DNA from: Chrysoperla carnea | Taxonomy: Eukaryota; Arthropoda; Insecta; Neuroptera; Chrysopidae | Length of the DNA stretch: 64,000 nt | Assembly: GCF_905475395.1 (NCBI RefSeq) | Contig: NC_058341.1 | Coordinates: 65,355,501 to 65,419,500 of the forward strand | Direction: 5' to 3' | In this document: positions 54,578 to 64,000 of the stretch, piece after piece | Layout: every line of letters starts with the position of its first letter | How positions within the stretch are numbered: the first letter of the stretch is position 1 | Notes under the pieces: model-generated | The model's input: only the letters and a program-made list of their open reading frames with translations | Told to the model about the DNA's origin: nothing | Database searches by the model: none | Made by a program: the position numbers and the translations under genes

Positions 54578-55077
54578 GGTAGTACCAGCATGAAATCACT
54601 TTTCGACAGATTTGGCCGAATTTTTTTTCTCGGGTTTATAATAGCTTTATTTATGAATTCCTAAAATTTCATAATTTTTGACCGTTTAGATCGCGAGATA
54701 TTTAAAGACAAAGTTCGCGATTTTGAGGGTCATGTCCCATTTAAAGCATGTAAAATGTCCGGTCTCTCCAACTATTTTTTATGATATTATTATATATTGA
54801 AGAAAAAGTAGAAAAAAATGTTTATACAATACAATTCTAAAAAAAAAATTTAGAAATTAATTTTCACTTTCGAGATATTAATTTTGACGTAAATTGATCG
54901 AAATTGGGACGTTGGCATAATTATTTCCCATTTTAAACGGTCAAAATTTCTGAAACTTTGGGAATTAATAGTAAGCATTATTAAATTCTTAAATTTAATT
55001 TTTCGTTAAATTCTGTCGAAAAAAAAATTGTACCATTGCTTTAACATAGAAACTGCAAATACCATGCTGGAACATCG
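54578..55077. mobile_element. TTAA-flanked element (4) inside R550
   Basis: TTAA at 54,574-54,577 and 55,078-55,081; termini ggtagtaccagcatg and catgctggaacatcg pair with mismatches. Uninterrupted R550 copies read straight through the site (tttacttacgtgatg), supporting a real insertion at a single TTAA. Confidence 0.7.
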
Positions 55078-55448
55078 TTAAGTAACGTCAAAAAACAAAC
55101 GATTGCGCCATCAATACTATCTATACATGGGATTTCAACAATTAACTCAGTCAATTGTTTGTTTTTTCACTTGTTTATCTTATTGTTTGTTAGGCTCGTG
55201 TCGATATTCCAATTGTATTTGGTTTGTGTGTTTTGTACTGTTCTGTCTCAAATTACTTTGAGTATAATAAAATTGAGTTTATGAAAAATGAAAAAAGTAA
55301 AAAATGCTTTTGTGAAGACAACATTTGATTTTGATATCTGGCCAATTATTGTTTTATCTTAATAAATATATATAATTATAATAATATAATTCATATACGT
55401 ATACATATTGGTATTCATATGAATTTACGTTTTGGAAAAGTTGTTTAA

Positions 55449-56909
55449 GGGGTTAGGTGTAGTCAGAATTTTCAAAAAATATTTTTTCTAAGATATTACA
55501 TTTTCTTACAGTATAATATCTTAGAAATATTTTCTGAAAATTTGAAGTAAATCAGACAAATACTTTTTGAGTTATTCGATAATTAGCAAAGGGTTCTCGG
55601 GCGCTCTGAAACGTTCGAGAGCAGGTATCTAGCAACAGCTGCAAGAAACCGGCATATAAGCATGCTAACGACAACACTCAAGAAGGTAGAATGCTGTGTA
55701 GACAACATCAAATATTTTGGAAGCCGCTACATCGGTTGAAGAACTATTATATGGCCCAGGAATAGATATTACGTTACGTAAATTGATTGTAAAACTTCAA
55801 ATGCGTTTTTCTCAAAACTATGTTTTTTAATAATAATAATAATAAATAATAATAATTGAACTGATGACCACTGTAGCTCGAAAACCGCTCGGTAGATTTC
55901 AATGAAATTTATACAGCTTTTTGAAAACATGAAAAAATAGTGCCTGATCGAGTTTATTAATTATGCAAGGTATATTAAGTTTAGTCCCAAGTTTGTAACG
56001 CTTAAAAATATTGATGCTACGAACAAAATTTTGATATAGGTGTTCATAAAATCACGTAATTAGTCCATTTCCGATTGTCTGTCCGTCTGTCTGCCAACAC
56101 AATAACTCAAAAATGAAAAGAGATATCAAGATGAAATTTTTATAGCGTGGCTCAGGACATAAAAAGTGAAGTCGAGTTCGTAAATGAGCAACATAGGTCA
56201 ATTGGGTCTTGTATTTTTTAAACCATTAGAGATAGAACAAAAGTATAATATAAAAAATGTTCCTTATAAAAAAATTAACAACTTTTGTAAACATTTTTTC
56301 GTAAACATCATTGTTTACCCGATTATATAGTTTGTATTATATGGGTATATAAGTAAAGTGTGTATGTATGTATGTTTGGCTATATTTTTCTTTACTGATA
56401 TGTAAAAAAACTTTACGAAAAAAGCAAACTACTGCGTAAAGAACTCTGTCCTTACATGGTATTTCAACAATTAACTCAGTTAATTGTTTGTGTTCATTTG
56501 ATTTTTTTTTAATTTCAATAGTTTATAAACAATTAACCTATTGGTTATTCCCGAAAATTTGGAAAAAAATTTCTTGAGATCGCCATTTTGTTAATTTAAA
56601 AAAGAAAAAAAAAGCTTCCATAAGGCACTAGATTATCTATTAATAAAACTAATTTTTTTTGTCCGATTGATTTTAAATGAATCTCCAAAGATGATGTTCA
56701 CCGCAAGGAGCTTCGGTTGGAACTGGATTAACAGAAACAGCCATTAATTTTAAATTAATTAATTTTTTTTTTTCAAATTTCTTTTAAGTCAAGTCGAAAC
56801 CTTATTAGGAATGCTATGTTTTTACTTTTATAAAATAAAATAATTAACTGGCAACAAAAAAATTATTTAAAATTGTCATTTTTTCATGTCTCTGACTACA
56901 CCTAACCCC
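55449..56909. mobile_element. TTAA-flanked element with gggttaggtgtagtcaga TIRs
   Basis: The ends ggggttaggtgtagtcaga and tctgactacacctaacccc are a perfect 19-bp TIR between TTAA sequences (55,445-55,448; 56,910-56,913). 55,600-55,790 is less AT-rich and may be captured sequence; no domain was recognised. An R550 copy is nested at 55,969-56,500. Confidence 0.8.
55969..56500 (+). mobile_element. R550 copy nested in a TTAA element
   Basis: Forward copy from tatattaagtttagtcccaa to tttgtgttcatttg. It lacks the GGGTCC motif through a small deletion (gtcttgtattttttaaacc). Confidence 0.7.
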
Positions 56910-57059
56910 TTAATATGACAATTGAAAAAATGATTTGCCAATTATATTTAAATACAAATCATTTACGTACATTCTAATTTTATATTTAGTTCGGTCTGTA
57001 CACTGTACACTTTACCCTACTGCTTCTACTAGTACTTAGTACAAAGGCTCTAAATATAA

Positions 57060-57690
57060 TACATTAACTTTATACATTACAGTCTGCATCAAATCCGGTA
57101 GTTCCGATTTTTTGCAGATTTGTTTATGATGTTATTCCAATGAATAATGATGAAACCTTTTCAGAAACTTTTTAAAGTAGACTAAATTTGCTACAATATG
57201 AGAGGAGAATGGATTCTGTAGACCCAATACTCCGAGATAAAGCCTTTTAAAATTTATCTACATAACTTTATTCATCAGAGCTAACGTCAAATTCCGGTAG
57301 TTCTGATTTTTAGCGGACTAGTTTATGATGTTGTCCCAATGAATAATTCGAATTTGTGACCTCGAGTAACGAACAAAATTTTGTCAAAAATTAAAAAAAC
57401 CCGTAAAAATTTCAGATTTTTTCAGATTTTGGTGATTAAAATCCTAAAAGAGTATGACTGTGAAAAGGAAAAAATTATAAGAAGGCTTTTTGACGTATTA
57501 GTATCTAAAAAAACATCGAGTAGCTTTATTTAGTTCTAAAAATTGGACCAATAGGGTTTCTAGGACAACATCCGGAATATTAATTTGAAAGTTTTTCTGA
57601 ACTAGAAGCAATTGACAAAATGCAGTCCTCGATTTTTGTACACTCAACTCTATGTAGCGCCTCCTCTATCGAACAAACACAAGATTTTTA
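57060..57690. repeat. Short duplicated blocks
   Basis: The block 'ccggtagttc.gattttt' with 'gtttatgatgtt.t.ccaatg' occurs at about 57,094 and 57,294. 57,460-57,620 is an inverted, diverged relative of 60,880-61,010 (attggacc / ggtccaa, ttttgacgta). Non-coding. Confidence 0.45.
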
Positions 57691-58185
57691 TAACATGTAT
57701 ATATGAAATATACATAGTATATTAAGTTTAGTCCCAAGTTTGAAACGCTTAAAAATATTGATGCTACGAAAAAAATTTTGATATAGGTGTTCATAAAATC
57801 ATCTAATTAGTCCATTTCCGGTTGTCTGTACGTCTGTCTGTCTGTCAACACGATAATTCAAAAACGAAAAGAGATATCAAGCTGAAATTTGTATAGCGTG
57901 CTCAGGACGTAAAAAGTGAGGTCGAGTTCGTAAATGAGCAACTTGGAGCAATTGAGTCTTGGGTCCGTAGGACCAATCGTGTGAACCGCTAGAGATAGAA
58001 CAAAAGTTTAAATATAAAAAATGTTCCTTATAAAAATAAACAACTTTTGTTTGAAACATTTTTTCGTATACATCATTGTTCACCCGTGAGGGCGCAAATT
58101 GTATAGTATGTAGGTATTATATGGTAGTCTATACATGGTATTTCAATAATTAACTCAGTCAATTGTTTGTTTTCACTTGTTTATT
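57688..58185 (+). mobile_element. R550 copy
   Basis: Forward copy with the head palindrome (acatgtatatatgaaatata) and tail; internal deletion near 58,115. Confidence 0.75.
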
Positions 58186-58895
58186 TTAATAAAAAGAAAA
58201 TAACAATATTTATTTAAGTATTATTTGGTCACATAAAAAACATTTTCGTAAATCATTCCATGGAATCATTTTCATACGCCTACTATGAAAAGTAAAGCGT
58301 CGATTTATTTTTAAAAGAAAATTTAACCTAAATAATATAAGTAAATTGAGGAAACGTACATTATTTAAAACATGATGAAAAAAATATTTCCTGGTTTCTT
58401 TTTAATTTTTGTAAACAATAACAGTAGTGTTAGTATTCCAAGCAAATTGGCAGTTGTTATTACTTGAATTTTCTTTAAATTCTGAAACGAGAAATTTTCC
58501 ATCGAAAAATTGTAGGTTTTTAATTTATAAAAAGGATTTTTGGAACGCATTCTCTCACAGCACCTGATAAATTATTTTTACATCTGTAAAATATAGTTGA
58601 AATCGACTGAGTAGTTTACATATTTAAATAAAATTCCAACGATAATTTTTTCCCTGGTTATAAGTTAGTAATTTCTTTCATATAAATGTTAAAGAGGGCA
58701 AAACTTTGATCTAGGCGGAACATCAGAATGTTTTTTCCTCGAAATAGAGTTATCCAACTAAATCTATCCTACCCTGATTTATCCCTATCTAAACTGCCCT
58801 GACATATCCCTCCTTGATACGCCTATGCCTATTTGTGATCTTAATCCCATGGCCATGAAAAATACCAAAATAGTCATGGAAGTTATGAATTTTTT
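58186..58895. other. No gene
   Basis: AT-rich; no supported feature. Confidence 0.4.
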
Positions 58896-58899
58896 TTAA

Positions 58900-59939
58900 G
58901 GTAGTATGGATTGTCAACAGATCATCTTTTTTTTCAAAATTTTAAATAGCGTACAAAATTTAATACACACATTACCATAATTTATCATAATAATTAAACT
59001 GATTTTATAACAATTAATAATACATAAAATTCTATTACAAAAAAATAAAAATGAAAATAGTATTTTTACCATTCATTTGATTAGTTATTATAGTTATAAT
59101 TCCTATATTATCGACATATTATACTCTAGAAATCTTCTGTATCATAATAAAAATAATAGATTTGGCAACGGTACAACGGTTTAAAGCGCCGAGTTATGGT
59201 TCTTTAAAATTTTCGTAGTCGATTGTCTATTTTATAAAAACAATTTTTTGTGACATATTAATTAAACTTGTGAACCGATGTCAACGATATCTGTCAATGA
59301 TTTTTAAAGTTATCATACTCATAATGAAAAGTACGAAAATTACAATGTGAATTAGCCTTTTTTTCTCTGAAGATTAAAAAAAGATCCTCTAGATGGCAAT
59401 ATATATGTGCACCCCCCCCCCCCCTCCTAGTGTTGCCATCTAGCGGATCTTTTTTTAATCTTCTGAGTAAAAAGGCTAATTAAAGCATTATATTTTTAAA
59501 TAATTCTAAAAAAAAATTTAACTAAGTACATAAGACAAATTATAAACATTATCAGATTATCATTAAATCCGTACATACAATAATTAATAATTCCAGACCT
59601 TTTTCCTCTGAAGATTAAAAAAAGATCCGCTAGATGGCAACACTATTGGGGGGGGGGTACAAATATATCCTGCCATCTAGAGGATCTTTTTTTAATCTTC
59701 AGAGGAGAAAGGCTAATTGTGATTAATTGTTAATTTTGGAAATATGAGAATTTTGGTCTTGTATAAAGAATAACGCACGGGATCCCATTGAGTCAATGTA
59801 AAAACTACGATTTTTAATTTTCAATATTTCATTAAAAAAGTCGATAAGGCATCCTCAAACTTGAATAAAACATGCTTATCTATAATATAATAAAAGGCTA
59901 ACTGTTCTAAGTTTATTTTTATATTTTACCCATACTACC
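58900..59939. mobile_element. TTAA-flanked MITE (5) with nested insertion
   Basis: Paralogue of 51,277-51,784 with ends ggtagtatgg/ccatactacc and TTAA at 58,896-58,899 and 59,940-59,943. Comparison with that copy shows an insertion of roughly 520 bp from about 59,232 to 59,750, which holds the double-hairpin element. Confidence 0.8.
59351..59718. repeat. Double-hairpin element with poly-C and poly-G loops
   Basis: Two hairpins face each other. The first (59,351-59,480) has ~48-bp arms starting attagccttttt and a loop with a run of 14 C. The second (59,598-59,713) has ~41-bp arms of the same sequence (gaagattaaaaaaagatcc, ctagatggca) and a loop with a run of 11 G. The second is the inverse of the first, so the whole is also an inverted repeat. 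The between-hairpin sequence is related to 7,800-7,945. Confidence 0.75.
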
Positions 59940-59944
59940 TTAAG

Positions 59945-61299
59945 TATATTTATCAAAATATACTAGAATACTATTTTATATAGTATGATTGGTAACCCTG
60001 TTACCTATATCCATGCACCATTGCACCCCTATGCAACATTTAAATCTATTTCTCCCTCACGGAAAACAGCTGTACAGTATTCGTTATAATTTAAAAAAAT
60101 TAAAAGTGACGTTTATTTTTATTCTTAAACTGTTTTTTAAACAAATAAAAACTCTCTTAATTTAATAATGTTTATATTAATAAATATTCTTTCATTTATT
60201 AAATTTTATCAGAAAAACAAATTATTAGACGTTTATTTTTGGAGAAGCTAGTAAGTAGATGTATCATTGATTCTTTTAAGAAAAATTATTTGAGCACGAT
60301 GGTAACAAAAATCATCCCCTTCATTTTTATAAGCAATTTTTTTTTAGTTTTTAGCCATAATTAACTTCCCAGGCGGGTAGTTAGTGTAATGGGTGCGATT
60401 TTGAAAATTGATACATATCTCCACGTTTCAAGGCCTTTAGAGTCGAATAGCACATGTATGTATGTTTGTATGCTCGGATTCAATTTTCGTCTCGCATATC
60501 TCGAGAACAAATGATGATATTGACATGAGACCAATTTCATTTAACACATAATTATGTAGCTTAGACCTGATTAGGTTTTGAGCAAAATCGGTCAAGCCGT
60601 TTTTGTACCGAATGAAAAATTGTATAATTGTCACCATTATCACTTATCATTTATATAGTTTTAACGTCAAATTATAAATATTAAAACATATGATATTTTT
60701 GTATCCTTTCCACTGGCAAGTTAGTCGTGTGGACCTTTCGGGTCGCATCTAGACCGCTTTTTTTAGTTTTAAAGCAGGTGCTAGATATAGTTATGTGTGC
60801 AAAAGTAGAGAACCGATTTTGACAATTGGTTCTTGTTCAGAAAAGCTTATAGATTAATATTCCGAATGTTACCAGAAATTCTATTGGTCCAACTTTTGTA
60901 TATCCCTCCTCCACCATAGTGACAGTCAAATGTCAATTTTGAACCAAATAAAACTACCTGAGATTTTTTGGTTAATATTACGTCAAAAAGGCTCCTTGTG
61001 ATTTTTTCCTAAAGTTCACCGTTTTTAAGTTATAACTGTTTAACGTTTGGAAAAACTTCAGAAAGATTATTTTCAAAGCTGAAGATTAATGCAAATAAAT
61101 TAAATTTTTGAATTTTGCGAAATCTTACAATGATCTTTGAACATCTTAATAGCAGGTAATTTATGCAATATCAGGGTCGAGTGTCTAATTTTTTTCAGAG
61201 CAGTCTAATTAAGATGCAACACGGCTCATGTTCGTAATTTAATTTAGAACAAGCTATACTTTTAGAATTTTCCGTATGATTCACCTTTCATTGTAAACA
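59945..61299. other. No gene; microsatellite-bearing repeat material
   Basis: 60,370-60,740 contains 'aggcgggtagttagtg', an atgtatgtatgtttgtatg run and a 'gttagtcgtgtggacctttc' block, likely repeat-derived. 60,880-61,010 is related in inverse to 57,460-57,620. No coding evidence. Confidence 0.4.
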
Positions 61300-62372
61300 A
61301 CCCGAAAACGGAACCATATTGAAAATAGTAAAAAAATAGAAAATAAGTGTATATGGGTGGGATATGGGTGCAAATCCGAGATCAAAAATGTGAAAATTCA
61401 ATATAGCGGCCGGCAAATGTCGTTTTTCCCTGAAAATAATCATTCTTACCACCATACTGTGGCAAAATAAAAAAGATAATGATGGGGAAATAGTGCTTTT
61501 AAGAGGGTTTTTGAAGTTGCTAAATACAAATCTGAATTCAAAAAAAATGAAAATTTTAAATGGCGATCGGAAAATTTTATTTTTAACCAAAAATACATGT
61601 CGCTAATAAATTTATAAAACGATGATAAAATTTACTTATTCAATATTAATTTTTTTACTTTTTGTTGAGTCAGTTCACTGTTTCTTGAGTCACTAATTTC
61701 TGGATTTCACGAATCTTCCAGGCGCTATTTTAAGTTTTCACATCTTGATTTGGCGGCCTCTAAAATCCCTTTAAAAGCACTATTTCCCTATTTTTATTTT
61801 TTTGTTTTGCCACATTTCGGTGGTAAAAAAGACTACAGTCAAACCTGGATAAGCGAGAGTTCAAGGCAGCACAATCTCATTCTCGCTTATAGAGGTTTCT
61901 CACTAACCCGAGTTTCTCGCTAGCGCAGGTACATAGGTAGCGTTTCTGTCTTATAGAGGTACGCAGCAATTATTAGTCACAGCAAGTACGAATGAAGTAA
62001 ATATATTTTTATTGTAGCCATAATTCCTCCTAAAGAATATAAATAAATAAAGCTTGACTGTCGCTTATAGAGGTATAGATAAGTAGCAGTCTCAATTACG
62101 GAGGTCCATTGACGAAAAACGGCTTTCTCTTATAGATGTTTCTGTTTCTCGCTAATAGAGGTTTTGGGAGCTTAAAATGACGGGTCCTGGCTATTACTCT
62201 CACTCATAGAGTTTTCTCACTTATCCAGCTCGCATTTACCCAGATTTGACTGTATTTTCAGGGAAAAACGACTTTTGCCATATTGAATTTACATTTTTGA
62301 ACTTGGATTTGGATTAAGCGACGTCGAAAACCTACCCACATAGACTTATTTTCTATTTTTTACAATTTGCAT
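61300..62372. mobile_element. Foldback element interrupted by a pogo/mariner-like MITE
   Basis: Arms at 61,330-61,540 and 61,768-61,835 plus 62,253-62,372 pair over aaataagt, 'attcaatat.gc', 'cgtttttccctgaaaata' and 'aagcacta/tagtgctt' blocks. The right arm is split by the TA-flanked element. Confidence 0.6.
61836..62252. mobile_element. 417-bp pogo/mariner-like MITE with TA duplication
   Basis: Ends cagtcaaacctggataagcg and complement (cagatttgactg) are flanked by TA on both sides (61,834-61,835; 62,253-62,254), as for pogo/Tigger-type MITEs. Variants of ctcgcttatagaggt occur at least five times inside, so the body is a degenerate tandem array derived from its end sequence. Confidence 0.75.
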
Positions 62373-62508
62373 AATTGAATTATATGTATAACCCAATCAT
62401 TTATTCCTTTATAAATACCATAGGGAAAAAATGAAACATTTAAAATTAAAATTTAAAATGTTAATTTGTACTAACAAGGCGTTGCAATTATATGAGTGTT
62501 TTTATTAA

Positions 62509-63013
62509 AAAACAAGTGACAACAAACAGTTGATTGAGTTAATTGTTGAAATACCAAATAGACAGTGTTGATTACACAATCGTTTGTTTTTTCAAGTAAT
62601 GTAAGTAAAGAAAGATAGCCATACATACATGTCACACAAACATAACTGATATTCTTATATAATACATACTATACAATGTTCGAACCTAATGTTTTCGAAA
62701 AAATGTTTCAAACAAAAGTTGTTTCTTTTTTTATAAGGAACATTTCTTACATTTAAACTTTTGTTCTATCTCTAACGGTTTACAAGATGGGTCCTACGGA
62801 CCCAAGACTCAATTGACCTATGTTTCCCATTTACGAACTCGACTTCACTTTTTACGTCCTAAGCACGCTGTAAAAATTTCAACTTGATATTTTGTTCTTT
62901 TTTTTTTTTGAGTTACCGTGTTGTCAGATAGACAAACGGAAATGGACTAAAAGGTTACAAATTTGGGACTAAACTTAGTATACCTTGATATATTTCATAT
63001 ACACGGTATAAAC
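62509..63013 (-). mobile_element. R550 copy
   Basis: Reverse copy, aaaaacaagtgacaacaaac to ttcatatacacggtata, with GGGTCCtacGGACCC intact. Confidence 0.75.
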
Positions 63014-63521
63014 ATTTGGTTGTAGTGAAGTTTATTATTGTTGATTTCTTTCACACGATGCAGATGCTTGATAGATAGAATTCAAACTAGCTGACGGACT
63101 AGTCACTAGACGGTCGATACACGATGTACAATGTACGGTAGAGTATAACGTATGTGCTGTGGTGGCGATGGCCGTCAAGCGTAACATATTTAAGGGTGAA
63201 TAATATTATCTTTTAATATACAATATACATTACATATATATACGTATTTTACTTACAATTACATAGGTAATTAGTTTAACCTAAATATTTGTATATATAC
63301 TGTCCCGCAAAAAAGTTCCGCACCTAAAAAATTTTCAATTTTCTCGAAATTTCAAACAGGGTGTATCTCGTCGAAAAATGATTAGATTTTAATGAAATAT
63401 TCATCCGAAACGCTCAGAAAATTCGACCATTGCGATTTCTATTCTTTATCGATTACCAAATAAGTTTAATGATATAATCGGGTGTGAATGAAAATGCACT
63501 GGATAATGCACTCATCGAAAT
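63014..63521. other. Unresolved; possible Tc1-type end
   Basis: TA followed by ctgtcccgcaaaaaagttcc at about 63,300 resembles the terminal sequence of Tc1/mariner elements; no partner end was found. Otherwise no feature. Confidence 0.3.
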
Positions 63522-64000
63522 CATTTTTATACCATGTATATATGAAATATACATAGTATTATAAGTTTAATCCCAAGTTTGTAACGCTTAAAAATATTGA
63601 TGCTACAAAAAAAAAATTGGTATAGGTGTTCATAAAATCACCTAATTAATCCATTTCCGGTTGTCCGTCCGTCCGGCCGTCCGTCTGTGGTCACGATTAC
63701 TCAAAAACGAAAAGAGATATCAAGCTGAAATTTTTACAGCGTGCTTAGGACGTAAAAAGTGAGGTCAAGTTCGTAAATGAGCAACATGGGTCAATTTGGT
63801 CATGGGTCCGTAGTACCAATCTTGTAAACCGTTAGAGATAGAATAAAAGTTTAAATGTAAAAAATGTTCCTTACAAAAAAATAAACAACTTTTGTTTGAA
63901 ACATTTTTTTTGTAAACATCACTGTTTACCCACGAGGGCGTTAATTAGGTACAAATTTTATAGTATGTATTAATATAGGAATATCAAAGTGAATATCTTT
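63522..64000 (+). mobile_element. R550 copy running off the window
   Basis: Starts with accatgtatatatgaaatat, contains cgtccgtccggccgtccgtc in the variable simple-repeat zone and gggtccgtag in the core; the tail is beyond the window end. Confidence 0.75.

Larger units (their letters stand above)
53842..55178 (+). mobile_element. R550 copy split by two insertions
   Basis: The head lies at 53,842-53,912, where the palindrome has grown into an (AT)n run (53,850-53,888). A 190-bp insertion occupies 53,913-54,102. The core runs to 54,573. A TTAA element occupies 54,578-55,077, and the tail resumes at 55,082 (gtaacgtcaaaaaacaaac) to about 55,178. Confidence 0.7.

Noticed and set aside
1..64000. 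CRISPR array, operons, ribosome binding sites
   Set aside because: The window is eukaryotic: spliced genes, LINE/SINE/MITE repeats. Regularly repeated units here are minisatellites or element copies without spacers.

Overview
The window looks like nuclear DNA from an AT-rich, repeat-dense insect genome. Genes are interrupted by spliceosomal introns, and two conserved animal genes can be recognised: mitochondrial transcription factor A (TFAM, minus strand, four coding exons, 12,425-16,514) and the first coding exon of a KAT6/enoki-type MYST histone acetyltransferase (plus strand, 46,621-47,199). Two further transcription-factor-like loci, a BESS-motif exon (1,707-2,132) and an intact ten-finger C2H2 gene (6,370-7,527), carry acidic N-terminal regions rich in IKEE/IKTE motifs. 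Relics of P-element, hAT and RNase H-bearing LINE elements, a tRNA-headed SINE with a CCTAA tail, and many MITEs fit an insect. The species cannot be named from the sequence alone.

Layout. 0-7.5 kb: P-element and hAT transposase relics, the BESS exon, a nested dispersed repeat, a near-perfect 1.3-kb palindrome, then the zinc-finger gene. 7.5-12 kb: gene-poor, with foldback elements. 12-16.5 kb: TFAM, whose 260-codon frame ends in TAG but is followed in the same frame by 120 more open codons. 17-24 kb: a SWIM-domain relic and a stack of nested insertions whose order can be read from empty paralogous sites. These include a Helitron-like element carrying an array of consensus heat-shock elements, a Harbinger-like MITE with a LINE inside it, an hAT-like MITE and a deleted hAT element. 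26-32.4 kb: a SINE and four scrambled fragments of a BTB-BACK-PHR gene (BTBD1/2/3/6 type), several with inverted copies of the same gene sequence beside them. 33-42 kb: LINE, hAT and CXC-protein transposon relics. 42-64 kb: a CpG-rich promoter candidate, the KAT6 exon between two direct copies of one MITE, and at least 16.8 kb of intron or intergenic DNA packed with palindromic TTAA-flanked elements and copies of an abundant ~550-bp non-coding repeat, called R550 here.

Functionally, TFAM packages and transcribes mtDNA. KAT6 acetylates histone H3 in the nucleus; the exon seen here holds only its N-terminal winged-helix modules. Nothing suggests that the genes form a cluster. The shared theme is mobile elements shaping the locus. 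The most noteworthy observations are the heat-shock-element array inside a transposon, the in-frame extension after the TFAM stop, the 640-bp-arm palindrome just upstream of the zinc-finger gene, and the BTB gene fragments turned into hairpins.
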